Source: Algoriphagus alkaliphilus (GTDB lineage Bacteria > Bacteroidota > Bacteroidia > Cytophagales > Cyclobacteriaceae). From it: DNA of 64,000 nt. Numbering within the stretch: position 1 is the first letter of the stretch; each line of letters opens with the position of its first letter. Made by a program: the position numbers and the translations under genes. The notes below the pieces were generated by a model. That model did no database searches. It saw only the letters and a list, made by a program, of their open reading frames with translations, and was not told the origin of the DNA. Of the stretch, positions 36,953 through 46,115 are shown piece after piece. The stretch spans positions 1 through 64,000 of the forward strand of contig NZ_FMXE01000005.1 of the NCBI RefSeq assembly GCF_900103735.1, given 5' to 3'.

Positions 36953-37393
36953 ATGGGTTTTATAGAAAAATTAGGAATGAAGAAGAAAGAGCCAATAAAT
37001 TTCGAAATCCAAAAATCTGAATCTGAGTGGGAAACCTTACTCGATCCTCAGTCTTTTCATGTGTTGCGGGAAAAAGGAACCGAGCGGCCCTTTACGGGAC
37101 AATATTACCTAAATAAGGATACCGGGATCTATGAATGCAAAGCCTGTGGAAATGAGATTTTTCACTCGTCCAAAAAATACGATAGCGGTTGCGGTTGGCC
37201 AAGTTTCACGGACCCAATAAAATCTGAAGCCATCGTGGTGAATATGGATTACAGCCACTTCATGATCCGGGAGGAAATTGTATGCGGGAAGTGTGGAGGG
37301 CATTTAGGCCACCGTTTTCCTGACGGACCAAAAGATCAGGGAGGCATTCGCTATTGCATCAATTCGCTGAGTATGGATTTTAAAAAAGGGTAA
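36953..37393 (+). CDS. msrB: Peptide-methionine (R)-S-oxide reductase
   Basis: 146 residues from ATG 36953. Zinc ligands CKACGNEIF and CGKCGGHLGHRFPDGP; catalytic C135 in RYCINSLSMDF; GCGWPSFTDPI is the MsrB substrate loop. It repairs methionine-R-sulfoxide with thioredoxin. The N-terminal extension (MGFIEKLGMKKKEPINFE) is basic and lacks a clear signal peptide, so the enzyme is probably cytoplasmic. The upstream TTG at 36902 is not favoured. Confidence 0.95.
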   Translation: MGFIEKLGMKKKEPINFEIQKSESEWETLLDPQSFHVLREKGTERPFTGQYYLNKDTGIYECKACGNEIFHSSKKYDSGCGWPSFTDPIKSEAIVVNMDYSHFMIREEIVCGKCGGHLGHRFPDGPKDQGGIRYCINSLSMDFKKG

Positions 37394-37566
37394 ATTAACA
37401 TAACTATAAAAGCAATTAATTGCATAACTTATCCCTATTTACTGCTGCAGAGACTTTTTTAAGGCAAAAGCAAGAAATTGAATTAGCCGCGAACATCAAA
37501 AAAACAAAGTGCTGATTCTTCGTTGGGCGTTTTTAGGACTTCTTTTGATGAAGAACTAGAGCAAAT

Positions 37567-38439
37567 TTATTTTTTCTCAACAGTCGGCTTTACCTCCCTG
37601 AAGTACTCCCGATCAAATACGCGGGAATAAATCCACGTAGGCACTTTGTCATGGAATGGCATTAGATCTTTAAGCACGGCTTGTTGGCTCTGATGCGCTT
37701 GAATTACATCCAAAGTCCTTGGGAAATATGCCTGGGTCTTAATGGAAAAATCGGGCTGGGGTAAACCTAAAGTAGAATCGTCAGGGTAATTTTTCTGGAA
37801 GCCTGAAGAAAGTTTCAGCGCTAGCTTTACTTGCTTTTTGCAAAGAGTCACCTGATACATTTCTTCAGGTGTAAAGTCTGGAAACCCTTTGTTTTCCAAA
37901 AAAACTTCCTCTACAGCCTGTCCTGTAAGGCGATGATCCGGATGCCCGTAGAGTCCTACTTTTGAATCATAGCTGATCAATACATCCGGATTAATTTCTT
38001 TTATAAGATTTCTGATGATTTCCTTTAGGGAATCAAGACCCATTTTTTCTAAACCGCTGTCAGGATAGTTTTTTAAATGGAGTCCATCGGCACCGATTAA
38101 CTCAGCCGCCTTCTGCATTTCATCTGTACGAAGCCTTGCCAATGTAACTTCATCCGCTATACCTGCGGAATTGCCCTTTTCACCTCTTGTAAGGCAGACC
38201 ATCTGAATCTCATGCCCTTCATCCTTCAGCTTCATCAAAGTGCCTGCTACGGTAACCTCATCGTCCGGATGCGGAAAAATTACCAATACCCGTTGCTTGT
38301 GCGCTCCTTCTACCAATTGCTCTTGCTCGGGAATATCATGATCATGAAGCTGATTTCTACCAAATAGGATCAAAATCCAAGGTGAAAGCATTAAAATGAA
38401 GCCGATAATCCCGAGCGAAACAATTACTAGTTTTTTCAT
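37567..38439 (-). CDS. PIG-L/LmbE-family deacetylase with N-terminal membrane anchor
   Basis: 290 residues. One TM helix (about residues 5-28), then FPHPDDEVTVAGTL with metal-binding H57, D59 and D60, and YGHPDHRLTG supplying the third ligand. The family removes N-acetyl groups from GlcNAc-type sugars; the anchor places it at the membrane, with the catalytic part probably periplasmic. The ATG (38437-38439) lies in the 3' arm of a hairpin that is a single copy of the repeat found upstream of ppk1. Confidence 0.9.
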   Translation of the reverse strand: MKKLVIVSLGIIGFILMLSPWILILFGRNQLHDHDIPEQEQLVEGAHKQRVLVIFPHPDDEVTVAGTLMKLKDEGHEIQMVCLTRGEKGNSAGIADEVTLARLRTDEMQKAAELIGADGLHLKNYPDSGLEKMGLDSLKEIIRNLIKEINPDVLISYDSKVGLYGHPDHRLTGQAVEEVFLENKGFPDFTPEEMYQVTLCKKQVKLALKLSSGFQKNYPDDSTLGLPQPDFSIKTQAYFPRTLDVIQAHQSQQAVLKDLMPFHDKVPTWIYSRVFDREYFREVKPTVEKK

Positions 38440-38474
38440 CTGGTTATTATTTGATTTTTTTGGTCAGATGGAAT
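38434..38474. repeat. Dispersed copy of the ppk1-upstream hairpin, at the PIG-L start codon
   Basis: TTTCATCTG, an AT-rich loop, then GGTCAGATGGAAT. It matches unit 2 of the array (24712-24753) at all but about three positions over 41 bases, including the CATCTG/CAGATG arms. On the minus strand its 3' arm is CAGATGAAA, whose ATG is the start codon of the deacetylase gene. Confidence 0.8.
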
Positions 38475-38511
38475 CTCGCATAAGTACTGATTTTTGTTCT
38501 TTATGATTATA

Positions 38512-38650
38512 CGCTATTCTGCCAGTAAGCAAATTTAATAACTCATTTGGGCCGGATGTCGGGTGTCCGATGTCCGATGAAGCCTAACGTTTGGTGTTTT
38601 TAGGCAATTTTAAGTCTATTCAAAAGCTACTGGCAAAGTTCCGTACATAC
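38512..38650. repeat. Dispersed palindromic intergenic element, copy 2
   Basis: Left end CGCTATTCTGCCAGTAAGCAAA and right end GCTACTGGCAAAGTTCCG, then TACATAC; the GCCAGTA/TACTGGC words are inverted. The right end in reverse complement (GTATGTACGG, then CTTTGCCAGTAGC) corresponds to the left end of the element at 17009. The centre has GGATGTCGGGTGTCCGATG and then TCCGATGAAGCC, unlike copy 1. Followed by a palindrome GCCTGTCTGCCTCAGGCAGGC region at 38679-38699. Confidence 0.5.
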
Positions 38651-38705
38651 ATCTTGTTCTTTTTGACATTTTCGTTATGCCTGTCTGCCTCAGGCAGGCT
38701 CGATT

Positions 38706-41700
38706 TCATTCGAATCTCCTCTTCAAATTTCCCAGGTACGTAACCAAATCACGGATATCCCGCTTGCTTAAAAGCTCTCCCATACCAGGCATACTGGACG
38801 GAGCCAACTTGGTAGACTTGATGTCTTTTCTTGGAATCATTTTTTCGTCCGTTCCAATTTTCAGTGTAACTCCTCCCGGTAGATCCGTCATCAGTGTACC
38901 GGAAATACTTTCTCCGGAATTCAGCTCCAAAGTCACAAATCCATAGCCCGGAGCTAATCTTTTACTCGGTTCCACCAAGGCAATAAGCAACTCCTCTTTT
39001 GATAAAACATTCCCAATCCCATCCAGAGCAGGCCCTGCATTTCCTCCCATGTCATTGTAAGCATGACAGCGGATACACTGTGCCGTTTGATTTTCAAAGA
39101 AAATAGTTCGCCCTCTTCGATTGTTTCCTTCCGCCAAAGCACCGGAATATTTTCTCCATGTCTCATCGCCAGCTTTCTTTTCCAAAATAGCGGCAAACTC
39201 AGTCTGGAGTTCGGGAGATTTAGTCTCCACTATCGCTTCTTCAAGTTCAATCCAAGTTCCTTCGGCAAGTTTTCCCCGATCAAAATCTGTAAGTATCTGT
39301 TTCCAAACAGGAAACTCCTTACTTCCTTCCAGCTTGGATAGGGTCAGCAAGGCCGTTTGCTTTTCAGGTACAGTTCTTTTCTGAATAATATCAGTCAAAA
39401 GCGCAATTTTTTGGTCCTTTGGAAGGCTAGTTTCGGCTAATAATGATAATCCCGCAACTCGAACGGATTGGGAATTATCACCCATCGCTTGAGAGATTGC
39501 CTCTCCAAGATTTGATGCATTTAGGGTCATTAATGAATTTAAAGCCTGAATTTTAACCAAATCAGAAGGATCTGATTTCAACTTAGTCAACAAAAGATCT
39601 GCAATATCAGACATGCCAAGTTTTCCGGCAGCTTTTACTGACTCCAGACGAAGTGACTCTTCTTTTGTGCTGATCTGAGCAATCAAAACTGGTTTTACCT
39701 GATCACGAATCAGAGCCGGATCCCTGGAAACCACTCCTCTATGCCTCCCATCCACACGATCCAAAAGCGAAGGCTTAGCCCAAGTACCAATTGCGGCTAA
39801 AGCTTCAGTTTTCAAAGCTACCGGATTATTCACTTTTCCCAGATAAGCAATGAGCTGATTTAGGTTTTCTTCTTTACCCACCCGCTGATTGGCACTGATT
39901 GCTCTGCGGATTAGTGCTTCATTTTGAAAAGGAGTGGTGCTTAACAAAGCACCTAAAGCAGGAAGAGCTGCTGGAACAGAAAAATCGTCATGAATCGCAC
40001 GAGCCGCTTCAGTGACAATCAACTCTTCAGAATCTGAAAGAAACTTAACCAGCTCAGGGGACTCCAACCTTCTCAAGGCTAAAACCGCCCCCATTCTTAC
40101 TGCCTTGGAAGGATGAGTGGAAAGTGCTGAGATGGCATCCACTTTACCAATTCTGAACAGAGCCAGACTTGCTGCATGACGGATGTAGGCATCGGTATCA
40201 TTATTTTCTTCCAAAAGGGTAATTAAAGATTGAACCGCAGCAGCATGACTTGTTCTTCCCAAAGCCTCAGCACTGAAAAACCGAACCCTTGAATTCTCAT
40301 CTTTCAGCCCGGCAATCAACTCAGAACCTGCTTTCGGATATCTAATGTCTCCAATCCACTTGGCAGCCTGAGCCCTGATCTCAGGATCGGAATCTTTCAA
40401 TAATGGAACTAAAGCATCCGCAAAAGCCATATCATCCATCCTTCCCAATTGACTCAGGCCAACTATCGAATGTACTCGAGCCTGTTGATTACTTTTATCT
40501 TTGATTACCTCCTGAAATATAGCCGCCCCTTTTTTGCCCCTCTTGGCGAGTTCAAATTGTGCTTTTCTACGAACACGCTGATCTTCAAAAAACAGTTTTG
40601 ACTTTAAGTCCTTTTCTGAAAGGGTCTTGTAATTAGCCTGCAATTCTGTTTCTGTCAGTTTTTGAAGATCCCAACCTGTAGCTGTTTCGTCTTTCAAAGT
40701 CCAAATTCTACCGTAATTTTTATCATCCCAGCCTGTGATAAAATCAGCCATATACAAGGTGCCATCCGGTCCAAAATCCAAGCCTGTAGCCAACAATCCT
40801 CCGACAATTTTTTCTGTTTTGGTTAGCTCAAATGTGGCTCCCTTTGGCCGAAGTTGGAAAGCATGTACGCCTGAATTGGCAGGATTTCCAACAAACTCAG
40901 CTACAAAAAAGTGGTCTTTCCATTTTTGTCCCAATCCGGTACCAGGATTGAAAACCATTCCAGTTGGCCCATTTACGTAGTTTTGAATGCAGGGAGTAAT
41001 GTACGCCGCCTGACCTTCCCATCGTGGGAGATAAAGCTTCTCATCCATCCACACTTTATAGGTATTGTTATCTGGGTCACGATATTTTCCAAATTGCCAA
41101 TTGATTCGCCAGCCGGTATCAGATCCATTGGTCAAATAAACCAAGCGCTCTCTTTCGCCGGCATGATCTCCGTCATTATCTACGGAAATAAGATTGTTAA
41201 ATTGGTCAAAAACAAACTCATGGGTATTTCTGACACCCATTGCGAAAATTTCAAAATCACTTCCATCGGGATTTGCACGTGCAATCACACCACGATTGGG
41301 ATATTTCCATTCTGTCCCGTCAGCACTTTTGCCATTAAATCCGATATCACCGATTCCCCAGTATATTTTTCCTTCAGGCCCCATTTTTATACCGGACATT
41401 CCATGCCCTCCAAACCCAACGTGAATGCCATATCCATGGGACAGGGATGTTTTTTCATCCATAATTCCGTCACCATTTTTATCCAAAAATTTCCAAAGAT
41501 CAGGACCGGCCGCGACATATAGTGCGTCTTCAGTTTTCATTAGCCCTCCGGCAACATCGGTCACTTCCTCGTTCAAATCCTGCATCATGATCTGAGACCA
41601 ATCTGCAAATCCGTCGCCGTTGGTATCTTTAAGTTTGAAAACTTCATTCTTCTCCAAGGTCATGTCTCTCCAATCGTGAGATCCGTCGCCGTTCAAGTCT

Positions 41701-42122
41701 GCCAGCCAAGTATTCTCGGCGGATCGCTCAGGAGACAATTCATCATGAAGAAATGCCCGCTTGTCCTCGATAGTTTGTAAACCGATGGAGCGGATTTCCC
41801 AACTCTGATGACCTCTAATGTCGAATTCTGAATTATTTCGTCGGGGAGAGCGTGAATAAAAAACCTCTCCAAATTCATTGACCTGAATCGAAATGGGATC
41901 TTTTACCAAGGAATCCACTGCCCATACAGAAAGCTTCAGCCCGTCTGCAAGAATAGGATTAATGGACTTGACCGCAGCTTCAGCTAAAGGTGTGATTTCT
42001 TCTATAGTGAGCGTTTTGATGCGAAGATCAACAGGCTCAGACTTCTTACAAGCTGTGAAAAAAGTCATGGTACCCAGCAAAAGTGCTAGGACAAAAGTGA
42101 GTTTGTTTTGTGAATTAAACAT
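38706..42122 (-). CDS. Large lipoprotein with dehydrogenase-like propeller, HEAT repeats and cytochrome c domain
   Basis: 1138 residues from ATG 42122; the frame reaches a TTG at 42203. Lipobox Cys at 25 (MTFFTACKK). Residues about 60-500 form a propeller-type region like the membrane-bound dehydrogenase/PVC-type proteins (SVWAVDSLVKDP, IHVGFGGHGMSGIKMGPEGKIYWGIGD, LDFGPDGTLYMADFITGWDDK). Residues about 530-960 are HEAT repeats (AVRMGAVLALRRLE, SVRVAGLSLLAE). A single cytochrome c follows with CIRCH at 1016-1020 and KRDIRDLVTYLG near the end. Probably a periplasmic sugar or alcohol oxidoreductase on the cell surface; the substrate is unknown. Confidence 0.85.
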   Translation of the reverse strand: MFNSQNKLTFVLALLLGTMTFFTACKKSEPVDLRIKTLTIEEITPLAEAAVKSINPILADGLKLSVWAVDSLVKDPISIQVNEFGEVFYSRSPRRNNSEFDIRGHQSWEIRSIGLQTIEDKRAFLHDELSPERSAENTWLADLNGDGSHDWRDMTLEKNEVFKLKDTNGDGFADWSQIMMQDLNEEVTDVAGGLMKTEDALYVAAGPDLWKFLDKNGDGIMDEKTSLSHGYGIHVGFGGHGMSGIKMGPEGKIYWGIGDIGFNGKSADGTEWKYPNRGVIARANPDGSDFEIFAMGVRNTHEFVFDQFNNLISVDNDGDHAGERERLVYLTNGSDTGWRINWQFGKYRDPDNNTYKVWMDEKLYLPRWEGQAAYITPCIQNYVNGPTGMVFNPGTGLGQKWKDHFFVAEFVGNPANSGVHAFQLRPKGATFELTKTEKIVGGLLATGLDFGPDGTLYMADFITGWDDKNYGRIWTLKDETATGWDLQKLTETELQANYKTLSEKDLKSKLFFEDQRVRRKAQFELAKRGKKGAAIFQEVIKDKSNQQARVHSIVGLSQLGRMDDMAFADALVPLLKDSDPEIRAQAAKWIGDIRYPKAGSELIAGLKDENSRVRFFSAEALGRTSHAAAVQSLITLLEENNDTDAYIRHAASLALFRIGKVDAISALSTHPSKAVRMGAVLALRRLESPELVKFLSDSEELIVTEAARAIHDDFSVPAALPALGALLSTTPFQNEALIRRAISANQRVGKEENLNQLIAYLGKVNNPVALKTEALAAIGTWAKPSLLDRVDGRHRGVVSRDPALIRDQVKPVLIAQISTKEESLRLESVKAAGKLGMSDIADLLLTKLKSDPSDLVKIQALNSLMTLNASNLGEAISQAMGDNSQSVRVAGLSLLAETSLPKDQKIALLTDIIQKRTVPEKQTALLTLSKLEGSKEFPVWKQILTDFDRGKLAEGTWIELEEAIVETKSPELQTEFAAILEKKAGDETWRKYSGALAEGNNRRGRTIFFENQTAQCIRCHAYNDMGGNAGPALDGIGNVLSKEELLIALVEPSKRLAPGYGFVTLELNSGESISGTLMTDLPGGVTLKIGTDEKMIPRKDIKSTKLAPSSMPGMGELLSKRDIRDLVTYLGNLKRRFE

Positions 42123-42202
42123 ATAATAGGCTGATTCGAACCTCCAAAATAGATAAATTGAAATTCGAATGCATGCCGTTGATATAAACGATGCTAAAAA
42201 CA

Positions 42203-42229
42203 AAAAACCCGATCAAGGATCGGGGTTTT
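42203..42229 (-). terminator. Terminator of the tRNA-Glu pair
   Basis: AAAACCCGATC (42204-42214), AAG loop, GATCGGGGTTTT (42218-42229). Read on the minus strand it is a strong hairpin followed by TTTTTTG, about 70 bases after the second tRNA. Confidence 0.85.
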
Positions 42230-42299
42230 GTTTACTTTAACCACTAACAACCATAAATCAAAAAAAATTGACTTTAAGCGATTTTGCTTTGGAGTCTTG

Positions 42300-42371
42300 T
42301 AGTCGATACGGGAATCGAACCCGTGTTTTATCCGTGAAAGGGATACGTCCTAACCCCTAGACGAATCGACC
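42300..42371 (-). tRNA. tRNA-Glu (anticodon TTC), copy 2 of the tandem pair
   Basis: On the minus strand: acceptor GGTCGAT/ATCGACT (G1-U72 wobble), D arm GTCT...GGAC, anticodon stem TATCC/GGATA around CTTTCAC giving anticodon TTC (42336-42338), T arm with GGTTCGAATC, discriminator A. No encoded CCA. Confidence 0.95.
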
Positions 42372-42427
42372 ATACTATTTAAAAATTTCAAAATCACTGA
42401 TCTAATTTATTGAAAATCAGCGACTAG

Positions 42428-42499
42428 TAGTCGGTACGGGAATCGAACCCGTGTTTTATCCGTGAAAGGGATACGTCCTAACCCCTAGACGAACCGACC
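42428..42499 (-). tRNA. tRNA-Glu (anticodon TTC), copy 1 of the tandem pair
   Basis: Same as the downstream copy except in the acceptor stem (GGTCGGT/ACCGACT instead of GGTCGAT/ATCGACT), with both sides changed together so pairing is kept. The two genes are 56 bases apart and share the terminator at 42203. Confidence 0.95.
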
Positions 42500-42684
42500 A
42501 TTAAAACCCCTGAAAAACATGCTTTTCCGTAAGGTTGTGCAAATATAGCTGGTCAGATTTACAAAGCCAAAATCGGCACAAAAATTTCTTTGGCAAATAA
42601 GGTAAAAACCTGAACCAAAGCCTTAAAATTTTGCTTAAACCAATCTCAGGTTTTTATCTAATTTCGTCCTGAGAAAATCTGCAC

Positions 42685-43698
42685 ATGTCAAATCAAACTC
42701 CTCAAACAAGAATTGCTATAAATGGATTTGGTCGAATAGGCCGATATACCGCAAAGCTTCTCTTTTTAAATCCAAGATTACGCTTGGTTGCGATAAATGA
42801 TCTGGCTGATCCTACAGCCATCGCACATTTACTGAAATACGATTCTGTACATGGCAAATTTGAAGAGAAAGTTTCATTGAATGAACATACCCTTTTTATC
42901 AATGATTATCCGATTGAACTTTTCTCCAAATCAAATCCCGAAGAATTACCATGGAAAGAGTTGGATATCGACGTTGTCATCGAATGTACAGGAAGGTTCA
43001 CTACCCGTGAAGGAGCCCAAAAACACCTGAAAGCAGGTGCGAAAAAAGTTATTATCTCAGCACCTGTTCAAGACCTGAGTATTCCGATGGTGGTTTTGGG
43101 AGTAAATGATTCGATTCTGGATGGGACGGAAACGATCATTTCAAACGCATCTTGCACTACCAATTGCCTCGCTCCCATGATCCAGGTTTTGGATGAAAAT
43201 TTTGGTGTTCTAAAAGGCTTTGCTTCTACCGTGCATTCCTATACCAATGACCAAAACCTTCATGATGCGCCACACCGCGATTTGAGAAGGGCCCGTGCTG
43301 CCGCTTATTCTATTATCCCCACTACCACCAATGCAGGCAAAGCATTGGATATTATTTTACCTGCCTTAGCAGGTAAAATCGAAGCTTCGGCGATGCGCGT
43401 ACCTGTTCCCGATGGTTCATTGACGGATTTGATAGTGGAATTAAAGCAGGAAGTCACTGCTGAACAAATCAACCATGCCTATAAAAATGCAGAAGATGGA
43501 AAATTGAAAGGCCTTTTGCAGGTAGAATCAGATCCAATTGTCTCTATGGATATTTTGGGAAACCCGAATTCCTGCATCATTGACGAGGCGCTCACCTCGG
43601 CAAAAGGCAATCTGGTAAAAGTCGTTGGCTGGTATGATAATGAGTCAGGCTATGCAAACCGACTGGTTGATCTGGTCGAAAAAATATCAAATACTTAA
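42685..43698 (+). CDS. gap: Type I glyceraldehyde-3-phosphate dehydrogenase
   Basis: 337 residues. IAINGFGRIGRYTAKLL (NAD site), CTGRFTTREGAQKHLKAGAKKVIISAP, catalytic C157 in SNASCTTNCLAPM, HSYTNDQNLHDAPHRDLRRARAAAYSIIPTTT and WYDNESGYANRL. It oxidises glyceraldehyde-3-phosphate in glycolysis. The N-terminal Asp (AINDLADP) favours NAD over NADP. The 3' end overlaps the convergent arsenosugar operon by 4 bases. Confidence 0.96.
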   Translation: MSNQTPQTRIAINGFGRIGRYTAKLLFLNPRLRLVAINDLADPTAIAHLLKYDSVHGKFEEKVSLNEHTLFINDYPIELFSKSNPEELPWKELDIDVVIECTGRFTTREGAQKHLKAGAKKVIISAPVQDLSIPMVVLGVNDSILDGTETIISNASCTTNCLAPMIQVLDENFGVLKGFASTVHSYTNDQNLHDAPHRDLRRARAAAYSIIPTTTNAGKALDIILPALAGKIEASAMRVPVPDGSLTDLIVELKQEVTAEQINHAYKNAEDGKLKGLLQVESDPIVSMDILGNPNSCIIDEALTSAKGNLVKVVGWYDNESGYANRLVDLVEKISNT

Positions 43699-44765
43699 GA
43701 CTTCACGCGGTTAAGAGCCAATAGCTTCACTAAAAGCTTTGGTAGGTTCTTTTTGTGGTCTCGCTTTTTCAAGTTGAGATAAAGATTCCACTTCTGAAGA
43801 ATTGGGACGCGGTGAGTTTCCACAAATTCAATCAAGGTCTGGTCATAGTCCTCTAGGTAACCAAAATGCCCAGAAGCACTCCCCATATCAAAACTATTCT
43901 CACTGTCCACAGTAAATGGATATCCTGCTTCTCCAGCCTTTTTCTTCAGATCTTTCATCCCGTTTACATCGAGACAGCAATGGATAAATCCCAAATCACC
44001 CCAAAGACGATCTTTAAAGATATGACGGCCTTGCCTTTCCTTTACTTCAATCAATTCGATTTGAGCAGGGCAAAGTAAAGCTCCAAATGCACCGGGATTA
44101 CACTTTCCTGGCATTGCAAGCAGTGCTCGTTTATAGGTGAATTTTTCACCTGGAATGTCGGAATAAGCACCTTCTTCTTGATAATTTAAAACTGAAAAAC
44201 CCAGAATATCACGATAGAGTAGAATAGACTTTTCAAGGTCAGAAACACCAATGACCACCCCTAACACTCCTCCTGTTGGGGATGAATTCTCAGAAAACCA
44301 ACTGGAATCTTCCACAACCTGGAAAATATTATCAAAGGGATCCTTTAGGAAAAATGAACCCATTCCATTGGGTGTCTTTGCAACTTCCGTCAGAATTTCG
44401 GCATTCTGGTTTTCCAAATGTTTAAAAGCTCTCTGGATATCCCTCACACGAATTTTCACTGCATAAATCCCCAAATCTCCCGGCAAAATTTCGAAATTAG
44501 TAGAATTGGGAGTTCGACTGGTGAATTGCCAGATTTCAAACCCCCCTCCTCCCTGCATATTCAAGGCCAGTACAGCATGTCGTGACTCTGCTATCCCATT
44601 GGTGTAGCGGGTCATCAAGTTGGCAGTAGCTTCATCTTCAAATACCGGCACATCCATCGAAAAAGCTTTCCGATACCAAGACCAAGCCTGATGAAGGTCT
44701 TTTACTCCTATTCCTATTTGTTGAATTCCATTAATTTGGTATGACTTATCAGGAGTTTGTATCAT
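43695..44765 (-). CDS. Two-domain VOC (glyoxalase/dioxygenase-like) protein
   Basis: 356 residues with two glyoxalase-like units: residues 10-140 (IQQIGIGVKDLHQAWSWYRKAFSMDVPVFEDE, then YAVKIRVRDIQRAFKHLE and FFLKDPFDNIFQVVE) and 165-315 (GVLGVVIGVSDLEKSILLYRDILGFSVL, HCCLDVNGMKDLKKKAGEAG, YLEDYDQTLIEFVETHRV). HCCLDV and the EFVET Glu may bind a metal. It is the last gene of the arsenosugar operon, overlapping the glycosyltransferase by 17 bases. Its C-terminal tail (KKRDHKKNLPKLLVKLLALNR) is basic. A direct role in arsenic metabolism is inferred from position alone. Confidence 0.82.
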   Translation of the reverse strand: MIQTPDKSYQINGIQQIGIGVKDLHQAWSWYRKAFSMDVPVFEDEATANLMTRYTNGIAESRHAVLALNMQGGGGFEIWQFTSRTPNSTNFEILPGDLGIYAVKIRVRDIQRAFKHLENQNAEILTEVAKTPNGMGSFFLKDPFDNIFQVVEDSSWFSENSSPTGGVLGVVIGVSDLEKSILLYRDILGFSVLNYQEEGAYSDIPGEKFTYKRALLAMPGKCNPGAFGALLCPAQIELIEVKERQGRHIFKDRLWGDLGFIHCCLDVNGMKDLKKKAGEAGYPFTVDSENSFDMGSASGHFGYLEDYDQTLIEFVETHRVPILQKWNLYLNLKKRDHKKNLPKLLVKLLALNRVKS

Positions 44766-45453
44766 GATGTAATAGTATTGCGTAAGAATTTTTTAGCTTT
44801 TCCGGAGCCACGCCAAAATAAAAAAGCGTAAACACATACAAGTTAGCTAGTTGAACTCTTAGCCAGGAATTCTCCCGATACTTTCTCGCTGACACTGTCA
44901 TACTCTTCGGAATGATATAAAACTTAGTCTGTTTTTTGATTCTTTTCACTAATTCAAAATCTTCCATCAGACAAAAGTTGGTATCATATCCTCCCAATGT
45001 ATTGAAAAAATCACGTGTTATAAACAAAGTCTGGTCTCCTCCACCTGAAAAAAGCCCATTAAAACGTGTAAACCAGGAATTTAACCTCAACAAAAAAGAT
45101 TCTGAGTCAAATCTGTAACGGTAACAACCTGCCCTATAGCCTTTAATCAAAGCTTTTTGGAGATCAGATGCAAATGAGCCTAATGGTCTCGTATCCGCAT
45201 GAACAAAATACAGGATATTCGCAGTAGCATGTCTAGCCCCTAAATTCATCTGGACGGCTCTTGATTTTTGTTCTGAAATTAAGACCCTAGCCCCCAAAGA
45301 CGCTGCGATTTGGCAGGTTGAGTCTGTGCTGCCTCCGTCTACCACGATTATTTCATTGATAAAATCTCCTCCTTGCCTTAACAAAAAGGGAATCAGCTCC
45401 TTGATACTTTCAGCTTCATTGAGCGTAGGTATGATCACTGACAAATTCATCAT
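44749..45453 (-). CDS. TIGR04283-type glycosyltransferase of arsenosugar biosynthesis
   Basis: 234 residues, GT-A family 2: LSVIIPTLNEAESI, IIVVDGGSTDSTCQIAASLGARVL, YFVHADTRPLG (the DxD-like HADT), and GLFSGGGDQTLFITRDFFNTLGGYD with LMEDFELVKRIKK. The HADTRP and GDQ wording is that of the TIGR04283 group found with arsM/arsS. It may transfer a sugar in building the arsenosugar. Starts two bases apart (MM) are both possible. It lies 5 bases after the DUF6134 gene and overlaps the VOC gene. Confidence 0.88.
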   Translation of the reverse strand: MMNLSVIIPTLNEAESIKELIPFLLRQGGDFINEIIVVDGGSTDSTCQIAASLGARVLISEQKSRAVQMNLGARHATANILYFVHADTRPLGSFASDLQKALIKGYRAGCYRYRFDSESFLLRLNSWFTRFNGLFSGGGDQTLFITRDFFNTLGGYDTNFCLMEDFELVKRIKKQTKFYIIPKSMTVSARKYRENSWLRVQLANLYVFTLFYFGVAPEKLKNSYAILLHHDTNS

Positions 45454-45458
45454 CGCTA

Positions 45459-46115
45459 CTAGTTCACCAATTTGATCAAATAATTTTTTATTGGACTTTG
45501 CATTTCAGCTTTGACCATAATTCCATTTTCATAATAGTAGCGGTTGGTATTTCCGTTTATCGTTACCTCGTAGACGTTAGTTGATATCTTTTTTACTTTG
45601 GAAACGAGTCCAAAAACTTCCCCCAAGAAATCTTGATTTGCCTTTGGTTCATGAAAAAAAAGCATGACACTACTTAATGTAATGAGATCATAAATAGGTT
45701 TGGAATTTTCAAACTTATATGTGGATGCATCCACCTCATAATGCCTTCCATTCCATTTAACTTCCGATTGAAAATCACCCTTGTTGCTTTTGGAAAAACT
45801 TCTTGTCCAAACGACTTGATTATTCGCAAACCGTGAATCTAACCGGAAGTCCACGTTGACTTTGCCAAAAAACCAAAAGCTCACATTGCTCTTCACTTTG
45901 TAAAGCGTACTATCGGAGCTTTTGGATCTATTTGCTGTCATTTCTCCTATTTTAAAACCCAGTACTGTAATCTCATAGTTTCGCTCATTGCTTTGATTTT
46001 GAGCAAATCCATCACCCAATACAAAGACTAACACCACTACGAGTGGGATTAACTTTTTACTAACAGCAGCCCCCGCCGTCGTAGAAATAAGTGGATTCTG
46101 AAACATAGATGTCAT
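45459..46115 (-). CDS. DUF6134-type exported protein within the arsenosugar operon
   Basis: 218 residues from ATG 46115 (46106 is also possible; the frame begins further up at a GTG at 46154). A hydrophobic segment (KKLIPLVVVLVFVLGDGFAQ) is a signal peptide with an unusually long N-region because the gene starts inside the 3' end of arsM (about 50 bases shared). The mature part is beta-rich: YEITVLGFKIGEMTANRSK, KSNVSFWFFGKVNVDFRLDSRF and NGNTNRYYYENGIMVKAEM, as in DUF6134. It is predicted periplasmic, function unknown. I do not recall it as a standard member of arsenosugar clusters. Confidence 0.7.
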   Translation of the reverse strand: MTSMFQNPLISTTAGAAVSKKLIPLVVVLVFVLGDGFAQNQSNERNYEITVLGFKIGEMTANRSKSSDSTLYKVKSNVSFWFFGKVNVDFRLDSRFANNQVVWTRSFSKSNKGDFQSEVKWNGRHYEVDASTYKFENSKPIYDLITLSSVMLFFHEPKANQDFLGEVFGLVSKVKKISTNVYEVTINGNTNRYYYENGIMVKAEMQSPIKNYLIKLVN

